This document shows positions 23,626 to 33,516 of a DNA stretch of 64,000 nucleotides, piece by piece (within the stretch, counting starts at the first letter, position 1; each line of letters starts with the position of its first letter). Below the pieces are notes generated by a model, which was not told where the DNA came from, did not search any database, and saw only the letters and a list, made by a program, of their open reading frames with translations. Both the position numbers and the translations under genes were made by a program. This DNA comes from Mesorhabditis belari. Taxonomy: Eukaryota; Nematoda; Chromadorea; Rhabditida; Rhabditidae. The stretch is taken from assembly GCA_958450365.1 (NCBI GenBank), contig CAUEEP010000728.1, forward strand, positions 620,001 through 684,000. The letters run 5' to 3'.

Positions 23626-24721
23626 TACATAATTTGTGCCCAATCTAGTGCATTAAATTCTTCGATTTTCTTGAATTTTCTTGAAAATTCGGAAATTCAG
23701 TGCTCTAGATTCCTTTTGAAGAGCACAAAATAGACATTTTAGAGATGAAAACTGAAAACAAAAGTGCTTAAATTCATTAGAATCCCATTCCCATTAGAAT
23801 TTTCTCCCCAAACCTTGTGAATTTAAGAAAACCAAAGTTGCCAAAGAAAAATAGAAAAGGCATTTCCCGTATTCAAAAGCTGTGATATCACTCGTCTAGT
23901 GAAAAATAAGGAAAATTTTTTTTTGAAAAAACAGTGTATCACCAGCTTTATTATATCTACAAATTCAATTTTTTTGTTTGAAGCTGGGCATAATTTTCCC
24001 ATCTTTTTGTGTATAAATCGATGCTGATTTGAAGAGTTTTTGACTTGTTATAGTCCCCCAAATTCGTCTCTCCTTTGTCTCTTCTTTGTCTCTCCTTTGT
24101 CCCTCCCTTGTCTCTCCCTTGTCTCTCCTTTGTCCCTCCCTTGTCTCTCCTTTGTCTTTCTCGTTGCTTATTCACCAAAAAGAAATGCTTTCCGATACTT
24201 GTCTCTCGTTTACTCGTTACTCTCGTTACTCTATACCCAATACTCTCGTTTACTCGTTACTCTCGTTTAAACTTGATGTTATATTCAATAAGCATAGTTT
24301 AATAGCTTATACTTGTTTTTCTCAAAATTACTTTACTTGATGTTGTTTAGCGCTTTTATTGAAACGAGATTTCGAGAGCTGCTTCCAGGTGGACTTTGTG
24401 AAACGGAAACGCAGCCTTTCTGGTGCACTAGATTCTTCGGTTTCTCATGATCCAGAAAGGTTTCGTTTACGAGAGAACAAAGTATGCTTTGGAGTTCATC
24501 AAATAGGAATCCCCATGTTGCTGTACATAGCGCTTCTAGGGGCATCCATTCAATAACTTGTCCGTTTAGATAACAATTTATTTTTTTTTACGTTATCTAT
24601 GTGCATTATTTTTCGATTATTTCAGTAAATGATTATTTCAATTTTGCGTTTAAAAGCAGAGAAATCAGTGCACTAGAAAGAGTGCGTCTGAAGACAAAGT
24701 AAATGGCAGAATAAAGCTCAA
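23626..24721. other. Intergenic space between convergent CDC25 and TTLL genes
   Basis: No coding exon seen. It holds pyrimidine-rich minisatellites (24057-24170 and 24200-24270) and two short copies of a motif like ACGCA..CTTTCT.GTGCACT (near 24410 and, inverted, 24665). Confidence 0.55.
24057..24170. repeat. 11-bp pyrimidine minisatellite
   Basis: About ten units of TGTCTCTCCTT / TGTCCCTCCCT in tandem. A second array based on CTCGTTTACTCGTTA follows at 24200-24270. Confidence 0.8.
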
Positions 24722-27700
24722 TCACAAAGGACACCAATCAATTCTCTCCTCACACTTTTTCATGAACCATTTCTGAAGAAGTTCATCCTCTTTGGTCTTC
24801 TGAAATTAGATAAAAGCTTTTAGATAAAAGAAAAAACAAAAAAAAAAGAATTCTTTACTTAAACTTCAGTAACATTTCACTTTTTAAGACATTCGCGACG
24901 AGGCTTTTTTTTGCGTTATTGCCCCAGTGGACGAGGGGTGTCTCTTGTGCCTTTTCCGTCCGTCCCAGGGGCCAGACGGCCTTCGTCCACCGGTGGGCCG
25001 AACCGTCCCAGGGGCCAGACGGCCTTCGTCCACCAGTAAACCGAACCGTCCCAGGGGCCAGACGGCCTTCGTCCACCGGTGGGCCGAACCGTCCCAGGGG
25101 CCAGACGGCCTTCGTCCACCAGTAAACCGAACCGTCCCGAACGTGTTAAGGTAAAAGCTTTTTTTTCTTTCGTAAAAGTTACCAAGTTTTTATGTGAAAA
25201 ATCAATTCTGAACATATTTCTGCGAAATTGATGTTCTCTGGTAGTTTCACGGAGAATCTCGAGGAAATCATTCGACCAACAATGCGTGCACAGATCGCAT
25301 TTCTGAACATTTTTGTTTTAAAGCTTTTAGATAAAAGAAAGAACAAAAAAAAGTTATAGAAAACTAGTGAATCGATTGGATAGATTGGATAAGAAAGTCA
25401 ACAAAAATGGATAAACCTCTTGGTTCTGACAATCCGAGCAAATCTCAGTCGCGCATTCTGGAATTGAAATCGAGAGATCTCGATCGGAAATGAATGAATT
25501 CCAGAGACCGCCTCGAGATCTGAAAAAAGGATACAAATTTAATAGACAATCGATCTTTTCTACTTTAAGTAGTTCATTTCATTTTTCTTGATGTGTTTCT
25601 CGACGCCGATCAGGGAGAAAATGTTCATTAGCACCTGAAGCTGATTTTTTATGGTTTGATTTTCTGTTTAGAAGTTGAATTGATTCTTCTCGGAAATCGG
25701 GATCTTTTCAATGTGAAAGGCTATCATATGCAAAACCCAAAGCCAATACGATTTTCTTTCTACTCCAACGGTTCCTCTTTTGTTCATCTGATGCTTGTAT
25801 TTGGACGTTTAACGGTTCATTTCTTCATCACTTCGGCTGAACACGTGACTGATCGCTTTTCTTTCAAAATAATCAAAATTTTAGCCACTCCAACGGCCGG
25901 CCCGGCTCGGTTTTGCAGTAAAAATACAGCCTAAATTTGGGTCGAAATTGTTGCCAAGAATTTGGGCATAGTAGCGCCGAAAACGGCCTCCGGCTAAAAA
26001 GTCACTTGAATATTCACAAATGGAGATTCGGGACTTGAATGGATGTGGGTTAAAAGATTTGAATGGAGCTTTTTGAATGGAGTTTCGATAAGGAGCATAA
26101 AGGTGTCAGAAACAATCATTTGAATAGCTACCGTTGCGAGTGAGAAGAAAAAACAGTTGCTCTTTTGTCGGATCTTCTGTCACATTGATACTCGATACGC
26201 CCAAAAGCACAGGTGCTCCAGTAGAAAAACCTCAGATAAAATCTATCGGCGTGTGCCAGACGGCGAGCGATTACTTGGCCACAGAAAGAACGCCTGGTCA
26301 ATCTTTACACATTGATTTTTTATTCTGTAAATGATTCCCAAATGAGATTTAATGTTAAAATTTTGTGCCTTAGGGTTTTCAGGGCCGTAGAATCTATTGG
26401 CGGAATTTATTTTAACTCTTTATCCCAAGAAAAGGCACAAGAGAATCGAATTGGTTTTGGGTTTTGCTAGGTTTTGCTTTTTTTTCCTATAATAGCTTTT
26501 CACAATGAAAAGACCCGGATTTTCAAGAAGAAGCGTAGAATTTGCTATTTTGCTATTAGCTTTTTGAGCAATCATCACACTAGATCCCTTAAACCTGTTC
26601 ATAGAGGATTTGATTCTCTTTGAAGTGACCACTCGAGAGATTTGGGGACATGTTTGCCTAAATGTTTGAAATGGTTACTCTGTGATTGGACTCGAAACTT
26701 TTTGTTACCTCCATTAAGTAAACATTCAATTCATCATCGACAATGAAATCGAAGCGACTCAACTCAAAAAATCGAGGTCCTAAAGTCGTGGATTCGAAAA
26801 CGGTCAACATTTTCTCTTGTTGTTGATAGAAAACCTGAAAAAAAAAAGAAATTAGAGGAATTTTAGCTATCACAAATTTACTTCAGCAATGATTTTTCTG
26901 ATTTGATTCCAAATCATTTCCGGGCTTTTCCCTTGAGCTTTCAAATAGGCGTTGAGAGAATTTTTGAAGTTTAACCTTTCACCAATGTAATACGATTTTA
27001 GGGAGAACATCTGAAAATGTAAAATTTTGGAAACAAAAGCAAACTTGCATTAGGATTAGAGTAATTTTTGCATAGAGCTTAAAAAATGGAAATAAACTAT
27101 TGCTGTTGGAGTGCTTTAACAAAAGAAAAATCACATTTCACATTCACAAAAATCACAAACCTCCCAAATCGGTGTGTAATCATCGCCGACCACGTATTTA
27201 TCGACTTTCTTTTGATCAAATGGATGATAGTCTTCAGGACAAAAGCTGAACAAATTTTTGAGATTATTAAGCGCAAACGTGAGACATTTTATACCGTAAA
27301 TGCTCTAATAGAAAGCGTAAAGTTGCGTAGTCTAAATTCTTTTTAGAAAAATCATCTTTTCTCATCCGCTACACTTTTTCTGAACTAAACTTTTGTTATC
27401 AAAAAATACTAGATTTCAAAAGCAATCATTTGACACAAAAGCGAACACTAAAGCTTAAACGAGCGCGGAGATTTTGATGTTCAAAGTTCGACTACACGAC
27501 TACACGACTGTACGACTGTACGACTGTACGACTGTACGACTGTACGACTGTACGACTACACGACTGTACGACTACACGACTGTTCGACTACGTGACTGTA
27601 CGACTGTACGACTGCACGACTGTACGACTAAGCGACGTATTAGAGGATTTACGATAAATATGCACAAAAATTACCGTAACAATCCCTCATCCAAGATGTA

Positions 27701-30672
27701 GACTTTGAGAGGACGCAATGAGGTGATCACCGTGTAAATACCGATGTCAAATTTACTGAAAATTTCACGAGTATTGTTGTTAATGATTGAAAATCTTTCA
27801 TTTTAGAAATTTTAATATAAAAAAATTCAGTATAATACCTCTTGAAAGCTAAAAAATAAAACAAATTTAAGTGTTGAAAGGTCAAAGGAAAACAAAGGAT
27901 GGAATTGAATCCAAGCAAAGAAATGAGGGAGGGAGTTTCGTATAGAAGCCCTCTACCCACTGCGCTGCCAGCCCACGTTTGGCTAGCACTGAAGAAGCCT
28001 TATGAAATCCCATTTCCTGTCAGGAAAGTTTTATTTTTCTTTACAAATTTTAAATTTTTTTAGACGACTTTTGATAGAGAGTCATTGTGCAAAAAACGGA
28101 AAACAGCTTCGAAATCAGCGTGAAATTCTGCATTAAAGGGAATTGGATTTTTAGACTCATTCTTCTTCTTCTTTGTCTTCTTTGTCTTTCCTATTTCTTC
28201 TTTGGCAAAGAAGCTATCCATAGCTCAGTGGTAGAGACGCGTTTGAATCTAGTTCTAGGACTAGATTCGAAAACTCACTAATTTTTATAAAGTTGCTTCA
28301 CTTTTCTTATGGGTATCCAAATTTTTCAGATCATTTTATCAGAGTTATGGATTGGTGTTTATCTAGAGAGTTTCAGAAATGATGTTGGTGATTAAAAAGA
28401 TTAAAAGATGATTAAACAACAGTTTAAATCATTTCCACAAATAGTACAAGTTTTTCTTGAATTAAATTTTCAAACTCATCAACGTTAAATGAATTTATGA
28501 GTTTGTCCAACCTATGGTCAACTCAGAAGCCAAACTCGGGCCAAACTCGGAAGCCAAACTCGGGCCAAACTCAGAAGCCAAACTCGGACCAAACTCGGGC
28601 CAAACTCGGGCCAAACTCAGAAGCCAAACTCGGACCAAACTCGGGCCAAACTCGGTCCAAGATCAGGTCAAGAGTTACTTTTTAAATCTTATTTTCAAAC
28701 TTTGACCTTAAAATGTAAAGAAATCTAGAGAGTTTCTGAGTCTTGTTTCAAAAGTCTCGCCTTCAAAAGTTAATGCACTTAAGTGAACAAAAAAAAAGAT
28801 TTTCAAATGCCCAAATGGTTTACCGGTTATCGATTAAAAGTGGATTGTCGACGAATCGCTGAACGAAACTCTCGGGTTTCTCGAAATCAATCTCAGTCAA
28901 TAATTTGATCTCGATATTTCGATGATTGTTGTCTTTTTGAACCCAAAGGTAGTCGGGGTTTTCCTATGTGGAAAAATCGAATTTTTCTTTGTGCTAGAAA
29001 AATGTAAACACACCTTTTCTAGTGCACTGAATTCTCGATTCCTATGCGAGAGTACTAAGAGTAAGGCATAAAGTCCTATCTTGGGGGCAACGAGATACAC
29101 TACTGGACAATGAAATATCATATTTGAAATATACTTTCGTCACTTTCGCGCGTCTGTAACTCCCTTGTCTTTACCGTATTTCTAAATATTAATATTACCA
29201 TTGTGTAGCCCTTGAAAAGAGCTTTCAGAAAATGTATAACACTAAAAGTTTCAACGCAAAGACAAGGGAGTTACAGACGCGCGAAAGTAACGATCTTTTT
29301 TCAAATATGATATTTCATTGTCCAGTAGTGTACGTATCGGTGTAGCTGATTGGTAGAGCGTTGGCCCGGTAGAGCGTTGGCCCGGTAGAGCGTTGGCCCG
29401 GTAGAGCGTTGGCCCGGTAGAGCGTTGGCCCGGTAGAGCGTTGGCCCGGTAGAGCGTTGGCCCGGTAGAGCGTTGGCCCGGTAGAGCGTTGGCCCGGTAG
29501 AGCGTTGGCCCGGTAGAGCGTTGGCCCGGTAGAGCGTTGGCTGATTGGTAAGCGAGAGGTCACGGGTTTAAATCCCAACCCCAACCAATAAGAGGACCAG
29601 CGCGTTCAAGTCAAAGGTTATTAGAACGAAGATGAAAAATTCAATGCACCAGCTATGGCGTGTTTGCATTTTCGAGCTGTACACTTAACAATTTAGATGA
29701 AGAAAAAAAACCTTAGCAAACTCGATGAACTTCTCCTTTTCATATGGTAACTGAAATGCTTGTGGGACACCAATCGAGATATTCGCCGTTGCAAGAGCCA
29801 CCTTGAAATAGGGTAAAGTCAACAATTGTTTACTTAAATAATCTTTTTACCTTACTTGTATAAAATCCCGATCCAGGTACATGATTGATGAGTTGATCGG
29901 GCGAAGCTCCATGGATGTGATGTCTAGAAGATTCAGTCTCTTATCGCGCTATCGTATATAAAGATTGTGCATAAGATATTTCGTTTTATCCCCCCTAGTA
30001 CCTATACAAATCATTGCTAAACGGGAACTCGTGAGTCCACATCACATCCCATTGAACATTTAGCGGTTGAGGTCCTGAAGATGTTCACATGAAAGTAGAT
30101 TTTGCTAGTTAAAGTAATCAATGGCAAAGAATCTAGAGGGAATTGAACCCACGACCTTCTGCTTACCGTCTAGCGTCTCTACCACTGTGCTATAGATAGA
30201 TTCTTTGCAAAAGAAGAAATAGGAAAGACAAAGAGAAGAGTAATGAGACTAAAAATGCAATTCAATACCCGTAATCACATGATATCCAAGTAAACGAAAG
30301 ACTTCAAATATGTGTTTCATGTAGGTGGCTTCTAGCTAAATCTTGGCTTTTTTTTTTGAAAAGCTTGGTGCTTAAAAAGGTTAGAAAAAGCGTGAATTCA
30401 AAATTTAACATTCTCTCCAGGTCCATCGATCCAAGCAATTGGCAGCTGTTGAACGGATTGTTGTTGAAGCTCTTGTGGTACTTTCCTTCACATTTTCTCT
30501 TGTCTCTATCATTAAATCAAATTTACGTTGATTGTATTTGCAAGGCGAGTTGTAGGCAATATTGAAGCGGATCGGTGAGTTGATTTTGGATTGATTTCAA
30601 TTCAAAAACCGTCCATGAAACAATAGCGATCCCGACAAGCAATAAGAGGCTCGTGGTACCGCCATTTAACAT
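24722..30672 (-). CDS. Tubulin-tyrosine-ligase-like protein, membrane-anchored (TTLL-15-like)
   Basis: Exons on the - strand: 30672-30527, 30485-30410, 30335-30269, 30074-30002, 29923-29851, 29801-29712, 28963-28824, 27755-27675, 27245-27161, 27010-26882, 26834-26709, 26657-26595, 25634-25564, 25519-25417, 25312-25193 and 24799-24722. Phases agree, giving about 506 aa. Only the exon 1/2 junction is uncertain. TTLL enzymes ligate amino acids such as glutamate to tubulin tails. Residues ~8-26 (TSLLLLVGIAIVSWTVFEL) form a signal anchor. Then come WDVMWTHEFPF (~105), FVQRFVDNPLLIDNRKFDIGIY (~205-230) and the ATP-grasp end FELSRFDFIVDD...LMEANMSPNL (~338-369), with Glu362 and Asn364 where TTLLs bind metal/ATP. 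Most TTLLs have FDIR where this has FDIG. A Cys-rich segment (CATEICSDCQ, KCDLCTHCW) follows at ~424-450. The anchor and Cys cluster suggest the TTLL-15 branch, from memory of the family. The introns are crowded with repeats. Confidence 0.88.
24955..25135. repeat. 43-bp GC-rich higher-order array in the last TTLL intron
   Basis: Four units of CCGAACCGTCCCAGGGGCCA GACGGCCTTCGTCCACC, ending alternately in GGTGGG and AGTAAA. This makes an 86-bp dimer repeated twice. It is much more GC-rich than its surroundings and stays open in several frames, but it lies between exons 15 and 16 and has no coding support. Confidence 0.85.
25686..26531. mobile_element. Foldback element in TTLL intron 12
   Basis: 25686-25760 (CTTCTCGGAAATCGGGATCTT...AAAACCCAAAGCCAATACGA) is an imperfect reverse complement of about 26445-26531 (GAATTGGTTTTGGGTTTTGC...CACAATGAAAAGACCCGGAT). 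This gives roughly 80-bp inverted ends around about 700 bp. The internal part shows no transposase frame. The right part and the neighbouring TTLL exon 12 are duplicated at 8994-9639. Confidence 0.55.
26006..26686. repeat. Source copy of the duplicated TTLL segment
   Basis: Direct relative of 8994-9639. It extends from inside the intron-12 foldback element across exon 12 (26657-26595) to just beyond its acceptor. It is taken as the source copy because the surrounding gene is complete here. Confidence 0.8.
27484..27640. repeat. Minisatellite of CGACTGTA / CGACTACA units
   Basis: About sixteen 9-mers built on ACTGTACG and ACTACACG, inside a TTLL intron. Confidence 0.85.
27898..27978 (-). pseudogene. 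tRNA-like sequence
   Basis: On the - strand, box-A-like GGCAGCGCAGTGGGTAGAG is followed by box-B-like GGATTCAATTCC at a spacing only slightly longer than a tRNA. Stem pairing is poor. It lies in a TTLL intron, in sense with the gene. Confidence 0.4.
28141..28290 (+). mobile_element. tRNA-derived repeat, copy in antisense to TTLL
   Basis: A leader GAATTGGATTTTTAGACTCA TTCTTCTTC...CTTTCCTATTTCTTC is followed by GCAAAGAAGCTATCCATAGC and box A (TAGCTCAGTGGTAGAGACG). The same leader and box A occur inverted at 30129-30262. The two copies diverge after box A; box B is not recognisable here. Confidence 0.55.
28519..28665. repeat. 12-bp-based minisatellite CCAAACTCGGG/AAGCCAAACTCGG
   Basis: About ten units of GGGCCAAACTC / GAAGCCAAACTCG in a TTLL intron. 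Several frames stay open because of the repeat. Confidence 0.85.
29098..29330. mobile_element. Tc1/mariner-type MITE, copy 2
   Basis: It has the same 231-233 bp palindrome and CACTACTGGACAATG ends as 23395-23625, and is flanked by TA on both sides (29096-29097 and 29331-29332). Confidence 0.85.
29352..29540 (+). repeat. 16-bp array GGTAGAGCGTTGGCCC
   Basis: Twelve near-perfect copies. The unit is the second half of a tRNA box A plus the following bases (GGTAGAGCGTTGG). A short two-unit version follows the sister MITE at 33240-33275. Confidence 0.9.
30129..30262 (-). mobile_element. tRNA-derived repeat with paired termini
   Basis: On the - strand the leader (30262-30207) matches 28141-28205. 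It is followed by a 75-nt tRNA-like body (30203-30129) with box A ATAGCACAGTGGTAGAGACG and box B GTGGGTTCAATTCCC. The ends GAATCTA and TAGATTC pair perfectly like an acceptor stem, and pairing continues outward to 12 bp (GCAAAGAATCTA). D and anticodon arms are weak, so a functional tRNA is doubtful. It sits in TTLL intron 3 in sense orientation. Confidence 0.5.
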
Positions 30673-30681
30673 CTAAAATAT
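30673..30681 (-). promoter_or_regulatory. Trans-splice-like acceptor of the TTLL gene
   Basis: On the - strand, ATATTTTAG directly abuts the ATG at 30672. It may be a spliced-leader acceptor and supports this start. Confidence 0.5.
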
Positions 30682-30969
30682 GTAAAATATGTAAAATATC
30701 TAGAATAGAGTTCTTTAAAATGAAGATTATTAGCAAGTGAATCAAAAAAATCGTGTTTCATTTCAGTTTGCAATTCGCAATTTGCAGAAACGAAAAGTCG
30801 CAAAATCAATCAAGGACATCGAGAGATCTTTTTGAAAGAGAAAAACGATCAAAACACCTCATCATATTTCTCTCAAAATTGGGTGACAAGTTGGGGAGAG
30901 TTCAAGTGAAAAGAAACAGGGAAATCATTTGAACATCGGTTTGTAATGATGGGGAAAAGGGGATGGTGC

Positions 30970-31125
30970 GTTCACTGGTTTAGTTGACTGGTTTGGTTGA
31001 CTTGTTTAGTTGACTTGTTTAATTGACTTGTTTAGTTGACTGGTTTAGTTGACTGGTTTAGTTGACTGGTTTAGTTGACTTGTTTAGTTGACTTGTTTAG
31101 TTGGCCGGTTTAGTTGACTGGTTGA
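30970..31125. repeat. 13-bp minisatellite TTGACTGGTTTAG
   Basis: About eleven units alternating GACTGGTTTAGTT and GACTTGTTTAGTT, upstream of the TTLL gene. Confidence 0.85.
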
Positions 31126-31138
31126 TTCTGAAGAAATA

Positions 31139-31413
31139 CAGGGTGGGCCAAAACTACCGTTACGTATAAAAAAGTTTCTGCATAAAAAGCAACTCAAAAA
31201 GTCAAAGATTTTTCTTAAAAATAAGTTTTATTGTCTCATAACAATTCATAAAAACTATTCCTTTTGAAAGAGATCTCCAACAGCTTTTACACAGGCGTCC
31301 AAACATCGTAGAAAAGCGTTGATCGTGGCGAGAAGGTATAGGAGAAGCAGCTCTTCCCAAGCCTTTTCGAGCGCTTTTTTCAAAATATCAACAGTTTTGT
31401 GTGGTTGATAGCG
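31139..31413 (-). mobile_element. mariner-type transposon relic
   Basis: A terminal sequence CAGGGTGGGCCAAAACTACC follows a TA (31137-31138). On the - strand 31413-31255 encodes a C-terminal transposase remnant (LEKAWEELLLLYLLATINAF...CVKAVGDLFQKE, stop). It has the usual W-x-(E/D)-I/L...Y-L-x-A-T-I-x-A-F...G-x-x-F pattern of Tc/mariner transposase ends. The catalytic domain and the other end are missing. Confidence 0.6.
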
Positions 31414-32208
31414 TCAACTGATAGCATTTGTGATTTATTTTTCTTGTAGGCCTTTCACTTGAGCTTGTTTTTCATGATTCTTCATGAAAAATCTTTTTTT
31501 TTTCATCCCTTCATGAAGGAATGTTCACTCTGTATCCCCATTTTTTTGTGACATTTTCCGCACCGCACGATAATAGCATTTTATCTAGAATTAACATTTT
31601 TTCACCAAGTCATCAAGATCAATCAAGAAAACTGAATAAAGCATTGAACTCTCCAAAAAACAAAAACTCTTTGCACCTTTACAATCATTCGACAAAGTCT
31701 AGTTTTTCGTGTGTGTCAAATAAAGTTTCAAGAAAATGATTTTATTCTATTTTGTTGCAAATTTGCGAATCTTGAAAACTGGATATTGATAATTGATCAA
31801 AATGATCATCTTGTCATCTTGGGAAGTTTTGAAGAAGTACTGCTCCATTTGATGCATAAATGAAACCCCAAAACTGATCGAAAGTTCCCTTTTTTCAACG
31901 ATAACATTTCAATTATTGCTTCAATTTGATTAAAAATCTTTATCATCTCAATATTTGTTCATTCAATCGATCAAATCAAAAAAAGTTTAAGGGAAAAAGA
32001 GAAACAGAGCGATCGCACACAAAATCAACCACATATGTTTCGCTCAATCAACAACGAAAATGAAAAAGAAAAGGTAAACAAAAAAAAAAGATAATGGCAC
32101 ATAATCACTTCTTCTGATGAAATGCTTTTTGTAATGATTTTGTTGAATAGTTTTGACCAGGAAATGATGAAAGAGAGAAAGAGAGAGAAAGAGAAAGAGA
32201 GAGAGAGA
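31414..32208. other. Intergenic stretch between TTLL and synaptotagmin genes
   Basis: No exon recognised. It would contain TTLL upstream regulatory sequence. A (GA)n tract at 32168-32208 leads into a MITE. Confidence 0.5.
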
Positions 32209-32602
32209 GGGGGGTGGGACAAATGCGATCTTTTTTTGCGCACCTTTTTTTTGCTGGAAGAGGCCTTAGGCAAGGCCGTAGAGCTTCGAAAATATTTCCA
32301 TATAAGGGAATCGTATGCGTAGATTCCGAATTTCGACAAATCACACCTCGCTGACACGTCAAATTTGGGCTAAAAGGCAAAAACTGCGGAAAAGCGTTAA
32401 GTTGCGTAGTTTTTGCCTTTTAGCCCAAATTTGACGTGTCAGCGAGATCTGATTTATCGAAATTCGGAATCTACGCATACGATTCCCTTCTATGAAAACA
32501 TTTTTGAAGCTCTACGACCTTTCCTAAGGCCTTTTCCAGCAAAAAAAAAAGGTGCGCAAATGTCCAGGTGCGCAAAAAAAAGGTCGCATTTGTCCCACTC
32601 CC
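32209..32602. mobile_element. Palindromic MITE with GGGGTGGGACAAA termini, copy 1
   Basis: The arms carry CCGTAGAGCTTCGAAAATAT, CGTATGCGTAGATTCCGAAT TTCGACAAAT and TGACACGTCAAATTTGGGCT in mirror image around GCGGAAAAGCGTTAAGTTGCG. (GA)n tracts flank both sides in the same orientation. A close relative is at 36451-36890. Confidence 0.85.
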
Positions 32603-32986
32603 TGAGAGAGAGAGAGAGAAAGAGAGAGGTAAAAATATGGTATGTACATGAAGGGACAACAATTCGAAAATTTCAAATGAAAATTGTGAAAGTTCAAGAA
32701 AGATTTTTGACAGAATTGAATTTGGAATAAGCGAATCGAGAGATTTGACAAAGAATTTTGAAATTAAAGAAACCTTTTCGTAGTTTGGGAACGATTGTTC
32801 AAACCTATCAAATACAAGTACGATGATTGTTTAGATTTTGAAATAAATCGTCCTGAAATTTCAAGAAAGATTGGGACAAAAATAGAAAACTTTAGAGTTA
32901 CAAGTTTTTTAGAATATTTTAAAAGTTTCTTTTATAGGAAAACACCGGGATTTTTGTAGTGTTTAACCGGGGAAAATCTACAGGTA

Positions 32987-33217
32987 CAGTACTGGACAAT
33001 GAAATATCATATTTGAAAAACGATCGCCACTTTCGCGCGTTTGTAACTCCCTTCTCTTTGAGTTGAAACTTTTAGTGTTATACATTTTCTGAAAGCTCTT
33101 TTCAAGGGCTACACAATGGTAATATTAATATTTAGAAATACGGTCAAGACAAGGGAGTTACAGACGCGCGAAAGTGACGATCTTTTTTCAAATATCATAT
33201 TTCATTGTCCAGTAGTG
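32987..33217. mobile_element. Tc1/mariner-type MITE, copy 3
   Basis: Inverted relative of 23395-23625 with CAGTACTGGACAATG and CACTACTGGACAATG ends and TA flanks (32985-32986, 33218-33219). Like copy 2 it abuts CGT(A/G)TCGGTGTAGCTGATTG, so copies 2 and 3 sit at the same spot of a tRNA-derived repeat. Confidence 0.85.
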
Positions 33218-33290
33218 TACGTGTCGGTGTAGCTGATTGGTAGAGCGTTGGCCCGGTAGAGCGTCGGCTGATTGGTAAGTGTATTTAGGG
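33218..33290 (+). pseudogene. Truncated tRNA-like sequence
   Basis: TCGGTGTAGCTGATTGGTAG AGCGTTGGCCC and one further partial 16-bp unit, then GGCTGATTGGTAAG, without box B. It is a short relative of 29333-29585. Confidence 0.5.
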
Positions 33291-33516
33291 CAATAAACAA
33301 AGTTTCGTAGTCTTGACAAAAAATTTTGAAATAAAGAAACCTTTTCGTAGTGTCAAATGATGAGAGTCAAAAAAAAAAAGTGGCACAATAAGAGTTTTGT
33401 ATTTTGATGTGGGTGATAGAAGAAAGATCTACTTATCAAGAGTTTAATAGAATCGAACACTATCGTACACTTGTCTGTAAGGCTACGATAACTTTTTTGT
33501 TCGATAAGTCAACTTT

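Larger units (their letters stand above)
29060..29585 (+). mobile_element. tRNA-derived SINE-like element with inserted MITE and expanded box A
   Basis: The leader GAGTAAGGCATAAAGTCCTA T (29060-29097) matches the leader of the 14777-14940 element. A MITE (29098-29330) interrupts it at a TA. After it come CGTATCGGTGTAGCTGATTG GTAGAGCG, a tandem array (29352-29540), and then AAGCGAGAGGTCACGGGTTT AAATCCC with the box B. The whole therefore is a tRNA-like unit split by one insertion and stretched by one repeat expansion. Confidence 0.6.

Noticed and set aside
24855..25215. Frames of GPDGLRPP / WPLGRF repeats
   Set aside because: They come from the GC-rich 43-bp array inside the last TTLL intron.
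29315..29584. 89-aa - strand frame with ALPGQRSTGPTLYR repeats
   Set aside because: It is the translation of the 16-bp tRNA-derived array; no coding support.
30129..30203. Functional tRNA gene on the - strand
   Set aside because: The acceptor ends pair, but the D and anticodon arms do not form properly, and a repeat relative with the same leader lacks box B.
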